NCBI GenBank assembly: GCA_023227685.1
Contig: JALNVG010000127.1
Coordinates: forward strand, 1 to 7,079
Direction of reading: 5' to 3'
DNA length: 7,079 nucleotides
Source of the DNA: Bacteroidaceae bacterium
Lineage (GTDB): Bacteria; Bacteroidota; Bacteroidia; Bacteroidales; Bacteroidaceae
Numbering within the stretch: position 1 is the stretch's first letter; every line of letters starts with the position of its first letter. The notes beneath the pieces were generated by a model. That model ran no database searches and had not been told where the DNA came from. It saw nothing but the letters and a program-made list of their open reading frames with translations. Below are positions 1 through 6,132 of this stretch, piece after piece. A program made the translations under genes and the position numbers.

Positions 1-351
1 CTTTTTTAAATTTCCTATCATGCAAAGCCAAGCGGCATGTTCCGTTTGTTGAAAGTTTAAGGCGTAATCGGCAGGTTCTATAGGCTCAAGGCAAAAAACT
101 TCAATCAGTGCTCCCGTGATTTTATTAAAGTGCAGGCGGGCTTGGATAACTTTCGTGTTATTGAAAATCATTAAGCTGCCCGGTTCAATATATTGAGGTA
201 ATGAAACAAATATATCTTCACTGATTTCGCCATGCTTATAAAGCAATAACTTAGATTGATCACGTACTTGTAACGGAAATTTTGCTATTTTTTCATCTGG
301 AAGCGGGTAGTTATAATCGCTTATTCGGATATGTTTTGGACTTTCTTTCAT
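1..351 (-). CDS. queA: QueA-family S-adenosylmethionine:tRNA ribosyltransferase-isomerase (N-terminal part)
   Basis: This gene is cut by the left edge; 117 residues from its ATG (349-351) are visible. QueA enzymes transfer the ribosyl part of S-adenosylmethionine to preQ1 at tRNA position 34 and rearrange it to epoxyqueuosine, the second-last step of queuosine synthesis in the cytoplasm. The visible part has the family's opening, a short lead into DYNYPLPDEKIAKFP (about residues 12-26), an RD-x-SKLL segment, and the hallmark MIFNNTKVIQARL at residues 61-73, which matches the family's VFNNTRVIPARL. After this the sequence (ALIEVFCLEP, then LNFQQTEHAAWLCM) departs from the canonical 'GGKIEVLVER' form. 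That resembles the longer QueA-like proteins of about 400 residues that Bacteroidota carry besides the canonical one of about 350. Family membership is clear; whether this copy is the main queuosine enzyme is uncertain. It is divergent to the DUF2027 gene with a 95-bp gap. Confidence 0.85.
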   Translation of the reverse strand, partial: MKESPKHIRISDYNYPLPDEKIAKFPLQVRDQSKLLLYKHGEISEDIFVSLPQYIEPGSLMIFNNTKVIQARLHFNKITGALIEVFCLEPIEPADYALNFQQTEHAAWLCMIGNLKK

Positions 352-361
352 TTTTTTATTC

Positions 362-389
362 TTTGCAATCGCAAAAGTAACTATATTTG
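362..389 (+). promoter_or_regulatory. Possible -33/-7 promoter for the DUF2027-Smr gene
   Basis: A perfect -7 box TATATTTG sits at 382-389 with a TTTG at 362-365. The spacer is only 16 bp, against 19-21 in good Bacteroides promoters, so the -33 assignment is doubtful although the -7 box is good. Transcription would start near 396, giving a leader of about 50 nt. The element interleaves with the opposing -7 box at 372-379. Confidence 0.4.
372..379 (-). promoter_or_regulatory. Possible -7 element for the queA-like gene
   Basis: On the minus strand this reads TACTTTTG, a match to the Bacteroidota -7 consensus TAnnTTTG, about 20 bp ahead of the gene's start codon. No TTTG lies at the usual 19-21 bp upstream, so the -33 half is missing and the call is weak. 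Confidence 0.25.
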
Positions 390-446
390 TGGAACAATGA
401 TATAAATTAGGGGTAGTAATTTGCTAAAGTTAAAAAAAATAAGGTT

Positions 447-1598
447 ATGGAAATAGGAGATAAAGTTCGTTTTCTCAGTGAAGTTGGTGGTGGAATTATT
501 AAAGCAATCCAAGGAAAAGATACCGTGTTGGTAGAAGATGAAGATGGTTTTGACATACCGATGCCGAAGCGTGAGTGTGTAGTGATTGATACGGATGATT
601 ATAATTTAGCCAAGTCTGCCAAACGTATGGATTTAAAAGATAAACACGTGGCTTCTTCTACCAGTCTAAAAATTCAAAAAAAATCAGATCCGGCGATTAA
701 TTCGTTTACCGAAGTTTTTGATCATGTACATAAAACGAAAGAATCACAAGCCACTACTATACCTGTGCACCCGTTTGTTCAAGAAAGGCGTGGCGGTGAT
801 GCATTAAATGCCTTTTTGGCTTTTGTTCCTGTGGACATCAAAAAGTTCACAACAACGTCTTTCGAGACTTATATAGTGAATGATAGTAATTATTTTTTGT
901 ATTATACCTATTTGTCGGCAGAAGGAACTTCTTGGAAAACCCGTTCGCATGGAGTTATTTCGCCTAATACAAAAACATTTCTTGAAGAATTTAATAAAGA
1001 TATTCTTGATGAACTCAACCGCGTAACTGTTCAACTTATAGCTTTTAAAGAGAATAAACCGGCAGCTTTGAAGCCCACGATTAGCGCAGAGATGCGTATT
1101 GATCCGGTTAAGTTTTATAAGATGCATGTTTTTGGCGAGTCGGAATTTTTTGAAGAGCCTTCGTTAATCTTCCCTATCATTAAAAATGATAAGCCTGTGA
1201 AGCAATTTTATGTTAATGCAGAAGAAATACAAAGGTCTATACTTAGTAATAAAACTGTCAATGATGATAAATCTCAAGAGGCGGCTTATATGAAAGAAAC
1301 GCAGACCATTGCTAAAAATGGAATTCTAGAAGTCGATTTACATTTGAATGCCTTGCTTGATGATTATCGCGGTATGTCTAATGCTGAAATGTTGAATTAT
1401 CAGTTAGATAAATTTCGCGAGACGATGGATCAGTATAAGAATAAGTCAGGCAAAAAAATCGTATTTATTCATGGAAAGGGTGATGGTGTGCTGAGAAAAG
1501 CTATACTCGATGAGCTAAAACATAAATATTGTAGTTGTCATTATCAAGATGCTTCTTTTAAAGAATATGGCTATGGTGCAACGTTAGTAACTGTATAA
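447..1598 (+). CDS. DUF2027 domain protein with C-terminal Smr domain
   Basis: A 383-residue soluble protein with no signal peptide or membrane segment. Residues 1-47 (EIGDKVRFLSEVGGGIIKAI, then an acidic stretch and IPMP) look like a small SH3/KOW-type beta barrel. A polar, low-complexity linker covers about 50-105. Residues 110-265 form the DUF2027 core, a beta-rich region of unknown function. Residues 290-383 are an Smr domain with its two signatures: DLH at 297-299 and HGKG at 342-345, followed by YGYGATLV (374-381) in place of the usual GGxGxTxV. Smr domains are found in MutS2 and SmrB, where the DxH and GKG motifs belong to a nuclease that acts on DNA or on mRNA at collided ribosomes. 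Nuclease or nucleic-acid binding activity is therefore plausible here but is inferred. The ATG at 447 is the first in frame and sits just after an A-rich leader. The gene ends in a terminator shared with the convergent small gene. Confidence 0.93.
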   Translation: MEIGDKVRFLSEVGGGIIKAIQGKDTVLVEDEDGFDIPMPKRECVVIDTDDYNLAKSAKRMDLKDKHVASSTSLKIQKKSDPAINSFTEVFDHVHKTKESQATTIPVHPFVQERRGGDALNAFLAFVPVDIKKFTTTSFETYIVNDSNYFLYYTYLSAEGTSWKTRSHGVISPNTKTFLEEFNKDILDELNRVTVQLIAFKENKPAALKPTISAEMRIDPVKFYKMHVFGESEFFEEPSLIFPIIKNDKPVKQFYVNAEEIQRSILSNKTVNDDKSQEAAYMKETQTIAKNGILEVDLHLNALLDDYRGMSNAEMLNYQLDKFRETMDQYKNKSGKKIVFIHGKGDGVLRKAILDELKHKYCSCHYQDASFKEYGYGATLVTV

Positions 1599-1638
1599 TA
1601 AAAGAACCGGTTCCTATTTAGGAGCCGGTTCTTTTATT
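1597..1638 (+). terminator. Hairpin terminator between convergent genes
   Basis: A 19-bp stem (1597-1615 with 1620-1638) closes on a 4-nt loop. Its GC core is GAACCGGTTCC / GGAGCCGGTTC, flanked by A-runs on the left and T-runs on the right, so it can act as a Rho-independent terminator in both directions. The single imperfect pair is a U-G wobble in plus-strand RNA but a C-A mismatch in minus-strand RNA, so it should be somewhat stronger for the DUF2027 transcript, whose stop codon it overlaps. It also lies 15 bp past the stop of the small exported protein gene. Confidence 0.92.
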
Positions 1639-1652
1639 ATTGAGTGATAAAT

Positions 1653-2015
1653 CTATTTATCTTCTAGTGTAATACCTTTATTTCTAAGGGTTACATTCAT
1701 TAATGCTGCATATTTAGCATATTGAGCTTTATCAAGTGTCTTCCTCATCAAATTTAAGTTGCCATAAATTGCATTGTGCAATTTAGCTTTTTGATCTTTA
1801 GAAGATGAATTATTTACCATTGTCATCTGTTCGTTGAAATAATCACAGATGTTTGAAACTTCTTCGCTTTGGCTTGATGTCAATCTCAAATATTCACTAA
1901 GTTTATTTGCTGAGATTCTACCTTCCCAATTTGTTGCTGTAGGCAGATTTGTTACTGCAAACATTGATGCTGACACAAATAGAGCGGTTGCTAATGTTAA
2001 AATTAATCTTTTCAT
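1653..2015 (-). CDS. Small exported protein with LTxxQ motif
   Basis: A 120-residue protein with a clear Sec signal peptide: KR near the N-terminus, a hydrophobic core LILTLATALFVSA, and a likely signal peptidase I site after SMFA (residue 20). There is no lipoprotein Cys. The mature part of about 100 residues is mostly helical by composition. It carries LRLTSSQSEEV (43-53), which fits the LTxxQ motif, and a second related segment LDKAQYAKY (94-102). LTxxQ repeats mark the Spy/CpxP family of periplasmic chaperones and stress sensors, but that family's members are longer and the match here is only a motif, so the role is not established. One Cys (C57) remains in the mature protein. I recognise it as a type of short conserved Bacteroides protein without a known function. 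It has its own strong promoter and a leader of about 90 nt, and it converges on the DUF2027 gene. Confidence 0.87.
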   Translation of the reverse strand: MKRLILTLATALFVSASMFAVTNLPTATNWEGRISANKLSEYLRLTSSQSEEVSNICDYFNEQMTMVNNSSSKDQKAKLHNAIYGNLNLMRKTLDKAQYAKYAALMNVTLRNKGITLEDK

Positions 2016-2072
2016 AATACCTACTTTTTAATTGTTACCTAAAAAACTTTTTTAAACTATAATCTTTTTACC

Positions 2073-2106
2073 TATCAAAATTAAGCGCTTTATTTTTCTT
2101 TTGATA
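2073..2106 (-). promoter_or_regulatory. Stem-loop at predicted mRNA 5' end of the small exported protein gene
   Basis: A perfect 8-bp inverted repeat (TATCAAAA at 2073-2080, TTTTGATA at 2099-2106) encloses an 18-nt loop that contains the palindrome AAGCGCTT (2083-2090). Given the promoter at 2110-2141, transcription should begin at about 2103-2106, so the stem would sit at the very 5' end of the mRNA. It may stabilise the transcript or be a protein-binding site over the start point. The repeat is seen directly; its role is inferred. Confidence 0.45.
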
Positions 2107-2109
2107 CTG

Positions 2110-2141
2110 CAAAGATAAGGTATTAATCTCTTCTGAACAAA
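2110..2141 (-). promoter_or_regulatory. -33/-7 promoter of the small exported protein gene
   Basis: Read on the minus strand, a TTTG (-33 box, 2138-2141) is followed after exactly 20 bp by TATCTTTG (-7 box, 2110-2117). Both boxes and the spacing fit the Bacteroidota primary sigma factor consensus, making this the best promoter in the window. It predicts a leader of about 90 nt. Confidence 0.8.
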
Positions 2142-2174
2142 TATTTAGCCTAAAAACATGTTATATAGCATGAT

Positions 2175-2194
2175 TTCTTGATTTACGTCAAGAA
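2175..2194. repeat. 20-bp palindrome upstream of the small gene's promoter
   Basis: TTCTTGA-N6-TCAAGAA is a perfect 7-bp inverted repeat with a 6-bp spacer, the size of a dimeric regulator's operator. It is centred about 80 bp upstream of the predicted start of the small exported protein transcript. No T-tract follows on either strand close enough to make it a convincing terminator. The rest of 2016-2316 is AT-rich with no gene. Confidence 0.4.
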
Positions 2195-2316
2195 TTTTAT
2201 TGTGAAATCGCTATTATTTTCTTAAAATGTTTATGTTTTTGTTTGTCAAATTGCCTATTTGTCGGTGCTTTTGATATTTTTTTAAGGCATTTGTAACAAA
2301 AATGAAATATAACACT

Positions 2317-3447
2317 CTAATCTACCCATAATAGGTCGCTGATAATACCATTTGATATGAAAATACCTGTCCTGGTTAGATGCAGGTAGTCTTTTTGTAT
2401 TATCATTTTTTTATTTTTGAGGTGTGGGGTGGCCATTTTTAAGCAATATTGCCACAAAATGTTTCCATATTCTTCTTTCAGAGCTTTCAAAGATATCCCT
2501 TTCATCGTTCGCAGTGAGGTAATGATATATTCATTGTAGCGGGTATTCAAGTTAAGCTGTTCTTTTTCGTATTCTCTATGGCCTTCTTCTATACCTTTTA
2601 TATATAGGTCGAGTGAAGAGATGTTCCACTCGCGTGAATTACCATTAAACGAGTGTGCTGATGGGCCGCACCCCAAATATGGTATACTTTCCCAATAAGA
2701 TGAATTATGGCGCGAATGATAGCCGGGAAGGCAGAAATTAGAAATTTCATAATGCACGTATCCTGCGGCTTGTAATTTGTCTATTAGTAGAGAGAAGAGT
2801 TGAACACTTGTTTCTTCATCAACTTCGGAGATCTGATGTTTTTGAAGCATATTATATATAGGTGTAGCCTTTTCGTAGGTTAAGAGGTAGGCTGAAATAT
2901 GTTCGGGTTGGAGTGCTATAGCTTGATTCAAGTCATTTTCCCATTTTTCAATATTCTCTCCGGGTAATCCGTAGATAAGGTCGATGCTTATATTTTTGAA
3001 ACCAGCTGCACGACAATTTTTCACAGCCTCAATGGCCTCTAGCGCATTGTGACGTCTATTAAGCATTTTAAGGGAGAAATCGTCAAAGGTTTGAATGCCC
3101 ATGCTGATGCGATTGAAGGGGAAACGCTTGAGCATTGAGAGATATGTAGTAGACAAATCATCAGGATTTGCTTCTAATGTAATTTCCTTGCATTTATCTA
3201 TATCATAGTAAGTTTGCAAAGTTTCAAAAATCAACTGAAAATCTTTTTCCGATAGTTGTGAAGGTGTGCCTCCTCCTATGTAAATGGTTTCAATCGGTGC
3301 TCCATTTAAATAATTGTTACGTAATTTTAATTCCAAGCACAGAGCCTGAATATACTGAGTGATCAGTTCATCGCGAGTTGTTGAATAGAAGTTGCAATAG
3401 ATGCAACGGGTTTTACAAAATGGGATATGTAGATAGATTCCTGGCAT
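2317..3447 (-). CDS. hemW: Radical SAM family heme chaperone HemW
   Basis: A 376-residue protein, full length for HemW. HemW binds heme and passes it to heme enzymes of the respiratory chain; it is related to, but distinct from, coproporphyrinogen dehydrogenase HemN. The radical SAM cluster ligands are C11, C15 and C18 in CKTRCIYCNF, and the residue after the motif is Phe rather than HemN's extra Cys. Other radical SAM landmarks follow: GGGTPS (58-63), EANPDD (92-97), RISMGIQTFDD (113-123), and IDLIYGLPGE (155-164). The HemW-specific motif HNxxYW is present as HNSSYW at 247-252, followed by GCGPSAHSF (259-267). The C-terminal domain, with TSLRTMKGIS (310-319), is intact. The start is the only sensible ATG. 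It is divergent to fusA2; no convincing -33/-7 promoter was found, and no clear terminator follows, so some read-through into the gap ahead of the small exported protein gene is possible. Confidence 0.96.
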   Translation of the reverse strand: MPGIYLHIPFCKTRCIYCNFYSTTRDELITQYIQALCLELKLRNNYLNGAPIETIYIGGGTPSQLSEKDFQLIFETLQTYYDIDKCKEITLEANPDDLSTTYLSMLKRFPFNRISMGIQTFDDFSLKMLNRRHNALEAIEAVKNCRAAGFKNISIDLIYGLPGENIEKWENDLNQAIALQPEHISAYLLTYEKATPIYNMLQKHQISEVDEETSVQLFSLLIDKLQAAGYVHYEISNFCLPGYHSRHNSSYWESIPYLGCGPSAHSFNGNSREWNISSLDLYIKGIEEGHREYEKEQLNLNTRYNEYIITSLRTMKGISLKALKEEYGNILWQYCLKMATPHLKNKKMIIQKDYLHLTRTGIFISNGIISDLLWVD

Positions 3448-3557
3448 GAAAATGTTTTTTGTTGTTGAGATGATGCAAAGGAAACATTTTTTTAGTTATT
3501 ATCCTTTTATAAAATATTATTTTTTGTCTTTATCTATATTTGGAAATCTTGTATGCT

Positions 3558-3579
3558 GTATAACATTGTTTTGTAACAC
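3558..3579. promoter_or_regulatory. 22-bp imperfect palindrome, candidate activator site for fusA2
   Basis: GTATAACA (3558-3565), N6, TGTAACAC (3572-3579): 6 of 8 positions match between the inverted half-sites, and the 22-bp size with a 6-bp core is like sites of CRP-family dimers. It is centred about 60 bp upstream of the start predicted from the weak promoter at 3591-3620, a usual place for an activator. Bacteroides fusA2 is known to be activated by the regulator Cur (BT4338); that this is its site is my inference, since I do not recall the consensus with certainty. Confidence 0.35.
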
Positions 3580-3590
3580 GGGCAAAAATG

Positions 3591-3620
3591 TTGCTTTTTA
3601 TCAGAATAATGTATAATTTG
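3591..3620 (+). promoter_or_regulatory. Weak candidate promoter for fusA2
   Basis: TATAATTTG at 3612-3620 resembles TAnnTTTG with one extra base, and a partial -33 box (TTG, 3591-3593) lies 19 bp upstream of 3613. A weak core would suit a gene that needs an activator. It predicts a leader of about 50 nt. A perfect -7 box TATATTTG at 3535-3542 lacks a -33 partner and was judged less likely. Confidence 0.35.
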
Positions 3621-3677
3621 CGAATCATAGTTTATGTGTTCCGCATATTTATTTATTTACTTTAAATCATAGATGTT

Positions 3678-5831
3678 ATGAAAGTATATCAAACTGATGA
3701 AATTAAGAACATTTCTTTATTAGGAAGTTCTGGCTCCGGGAAAACCACTCTCGTTGAAGCGATGCTTTTCGAGAGTGGGTTCATAAAACGTCGTGGTACT
3801 GTTGCTGCAAAAAATACCGTGAGTGACTATTTCCCTGTTGAACAGGAGTATGGTTACTCTGTTTTTTCTACGGTCTTTAGCATAGAATGGAATAATAAGA
3901 AATTAAATATAATAGATTGTCCGGGTTCTGATGATTTTATAGGTAGTGCGGTTACTGCCTTGAATGTGACTGATACGGCTATTGTACTTCTCAATGGTCA
4001 GTATGGTGTAGAGGTTGGAACTCAGAATAATTTTCGTTATGCGGAAAAATTAAATAAACCCATAATATTCCTTGTCAATCAGCTTGATAATGATAAATGT
4101 GATTATAATCAGATACTTTCACAGCTCAAAGAATCTTACGGTTCTAAAGTTGTTCCTATTCAATATCCGGTTTCTACAGGTCCCGATTTCAATTCCATCA
4201 TTGATGTGCTTTTGATGAAAAAATATTCATGGAAGCCTGAAGGTGGTGCTCCTATTATAGAGGATATTCCTAAATCAGAAATGGAGAAAGCTACACAGAT
4301 GCATACAAAGTTGGTTGAGGCAGCGGCCGAGAATGATGAGGACTTGATGGAGAAATTCTTTGATCAAGATTCATTGTCAGAAGATGATATGCGTCAAGGA
4401 ATTCGTGAGGGTTTGGCTAATCGTGGCATGTTTCCTGTCTTTTGTGTTTGTGCAGGAAAGAATATGGGTGTTCGCCGACTGATGGAATTTCTTGGTAATG
4501 TAATTCCTTTTGTTTCTGAAATGCCGAAAGTTCAAGGAACAAGTGGAGAGGAAATCGAACCGGATGTTAAGGGGCCGGAATCTTTGTATTTCTTCAAAAC
4601 AAGTGTTGAGCCGCATATCGGTGAGGTGTCATATTTTAAGGTGATGAGCGGTATTGTTTGTGAAGGTGATGATTTGATTAATGCAAACAAGGGGTCTAAA
4701 GAACGTATTACCCAATTATTCGTTGTAGCGGGGTCCAATCGTGTAAAGATTGATCAATTAAATGCCGGTGATATTGGTGCTACGGTAAAATTGAAAGATG
4801 TAAAGACTGGTAATACACTGAATGGTAAGGATGTCAATTATAAGTTTAACTTTATTAAATATCCTAATTATAAATATACTCGTGCGATTAAGCCGATAAA
4901 TGAAGCTGAAGTCGAAAAAATGATGAATGCTGTTAATCGTATGCGTGAAGAGGATCCTACATGGATCGTTGAGCAATCAAAAGAATTGAAGCAAACGTTG
5001 ATTCATGGTCAAGGTGAATTTCATTTACGTACCTTGAAATGGCGTTTGGAGAACAATGACAAAATTTTGATTAAGTATGAGGAGCCTAAGATTCCTTATC
5101 GTGAAACAATAACAAAGGCTGCCCGTGCTGATTATCGCCATAAGAAACAATCAGGTGGTGCCGGGCAATTCGGTGAAGTTCATCTGATTGTGGAACCTTA
5201 TAAAGAAGGTGCTCCTATTCAGACTATTTATAAGTTCAATGGACAGGAATTCAAAGTTAATGTCAAAAATGTAGAAGAGATACCATTGGAATGGGGAGGA
5301 AAGCTTGTTTTTGTCAATAGTATCGTAGGAGGTGCCATTGATTCCCGTTTTATGCCTGCTATATTAAAAGGTGTTATGTCACGAATGGAACAAGGTCCGC
5401 TTACAGGTTCTTATGCTCGTGATGTTCGTGTTATTGTATATGACGGGAAGATGCATCCGGTTGATTCAAATGAGATTTCATTTATGCTTGCCGGTCGTCA
5501 TGCTTTTAGCGAGGCTTTTAAAAATGCGAGTCCGAAGATTCTTGAACCTATTTATGATGTTGAAGTTTATGTTCCTACGGATAAAATGGGTGATGTGATA
5601 GGCGATTTCCAGGGACGTCGTGCCGTAATTATGGGGATGAGTAGTGAAAAGGGGTATGAAAAACTTGAAGTTAAAGTTCCACTTAAGGAGATGTCTTCTT
5701 ATTCGGTAGCTTTAAGTTCGCTTACTGGAGGACGAGCTTCATTCAATATGAAGTTTTCTAGTTATGAACTTGTACCATCTGATGTACAAGCTAAATTAAT
5801 AAAGAACTTTGAGGAACAAGAATCAGAGTAA
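3678..5831 (+). CDS. fusA2: Alternative elongation factor G (EF-G2), with altered GTPase motifs
   Basis: A 717-residue, full-length five-domain EF-G paralogue. The G domain has a P-loop GSSGSGKTT (16-24) where normal EF-G has an A/GHxDAGKTT form. Switch I has YGYSV (58-62) for RGITI. Switch II has DCPGSDDF (80-87) for DTPGHVDF, so the catalytic His is Ser84. The base-specificity motif is NQLD (134-137) for NKxD. Domain II covers about 295-390 and domain III about 400-475, with HGQGEFHL (443-450). Domain IV covers about 476-605, with SGGAGQFGEVHL (492-503) and HPVDSNEISFMLAG (593-606). Domain V has LEPIYDVEVYVPTDKMGDVIGDFQGRR (two parts, 622-648). The translocation domains are thus well kept while GTP hydrolysis residues are not. 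Published work on B. thetaiotaomicron EF-G2 reports translocation without GTPase activity, induction by Cur under carbon limitation, and a need for it in gut colonisation; I infer the same role here. It is monocistronic, with a terminator 60 bp past the stop. Confidence 0.95.
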   Translation: MKVYQTDEIKNISLLGSSGSGKTTLVEAMLFESGFIKRRGTVAAKNTVSDYFPVEQEYGYSVFSTVFSIEWNNKKLNIIDCPGSDDFIGSAVTALNVTDTAIVLLNGQYGVEVGTQNNFRYAEKLNKPIIFLVNQLDNDKCDYNQILSQLKESYGSKVVPIQYPVSTGPDFNSIIDVLLMKKYSWKPEGGAPIIEDIPKSEMEKATQMHTKLVEAAAENDEDLMEKFFDQDSLSEDDMRQGIREGLANRGMFPVFCVCAGKNMGVRRLMEFLGNVIPFVSEMPKVQGTSGEEIEPDVKGPESLYFFKTSVEPHIGEVSYFKVMSGIVCEGDDLINANKGSKERITQLFVVAGSNRVKIDQLNAGDIGATVKLKDVKTGNTLNGKDVNYKFNFIKYPNYKYTRAIKPINEAEVEKMMNAVNRMREEDPTWIVEQSKELKQTLIHGQGEFHLRTLKWRLENNDKILIKYEEPKIPYRETITKAARADYRHKKQSGGAGQFGEVHLIVEPYKEGAPIQTIYKFNGQEFKVNVKNVEEIPLEWGGKLVFVNSIVGGAIDSRFMPAILKGVMSRMEQGPLTGSYARDVRVIVYDGKMHPVDSNEISFMLAGRHAFSEAFKNASPKILEPIYDVEVYVPTDKMGDVIGDFQGRRAVIMGMSSEKGYEKLEVKVPLKEMSSYSVALSSLTGGRASFNMKFSSYELVPSDVQAKLIKNFEEQESE

Positions 5832-5890
5832 TAAAAAACTTTTTTTTACTGAAAGTTCTTTGAAATGTGTGCTTTAGCAAATTAAATGTT

Positions 5891-5931
5891 AAAATCGTTG
5901 ACTTTTTTTAAAGAAAGTCAGCGATTTTTTT
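5891..5931 (+). terminator. Rho-independent terminator of fusA2
   Basis: A 15-bp stem (5891-5905 with 5914-5928; AAAATCGTTGACTTT and AAAGTCAGCGATTTT) with one U-G wobble and an 8-nt loop, running into a T-tract to 5931. It begins 60 bp past the fusA2 stop and separates that transcript from the sensor kinase gene. Confidence 0.88.
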
Positions 5932-5964
5932 CTTTATAAAGTTTAAAAATAAGGCCATCTATGC

Positions 5965-5994
5965 TTTGTAATAATTAAAATTTTATTAAATTTG
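5965..5994 (+). promoter_or_regulatory. -33/-7 promoter of the sensor kinase gene
   Basis: TTTG at 5965-5968 and TAAATTTG at 5987-5994 match the Bacteroidota consensus, with an 18-bp spacer, one base shorter than the usual 19-21. Transcription would start near 6001, giving a leader of about 130 nt. Together with the terminator just before it, this indicates that the kinase gene is transcribed separately from fusA2. The leader itself (about 6001-6132) is AT-rich with no clear structure. A second TAAATTTG at 6121-6128 lies too close to the start codon to serve. Confidence 0.6.
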
Positions 5995-6132
5995 CAATTG
6001 ACTGGAAATATAAGTTGCATATAGAGCACAAATGATGCATCAAATCTTGTATTATAGTTAAAATTAAGATATTGACGGTTAATTGTACTTAATATACTGT
6101 GAATTCTAATTCGCACTTGTTAAATTTGTCGT

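Noticed and set aside
1849..2031. A 60-codon plus-strand ORF opposite the small exported protein gene.
   Set aside because: It is antisense to a gene with a signal peptide, promoter and terminator, and shows no recognisable features.
3476..3483. A possible hemW -7 box (TTCCTTTG on the minus strand).
   Set aside because: The TA dinucleotide is missing and no TTTG is found 19-21 bp upstream.
3673..3681. A two-codon ORF (ATG TTA TGA) that overlaps the fusA2 start by ATGA.
   Set aside because: It is short enough to arise by chance in an AT-rich leader and has no ribosome-binding context of its own.
5371..5598. A 75-codon ORF within fusA2 in another frame, rich in hydrophobic residues.
   Set aside because: It is a frame shadow of conserved EF-G domains IV and V, and has no start context of its own.
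6032..6061. A nine-codon ORF (MMHQILYYS) in the leader of the sensor kinase gene.
   Set aside because: No regulatory codon run, no hairpin linked to it, and such ORFs are expected by chance at this base composition.
6121..6128. A second TAAATTTG matching the -7 consensus just before the kinase start codon.
   Set aside because: It would start transcription at or inside the coding sequence, and a better-placed promoter lies at 5965-5994.
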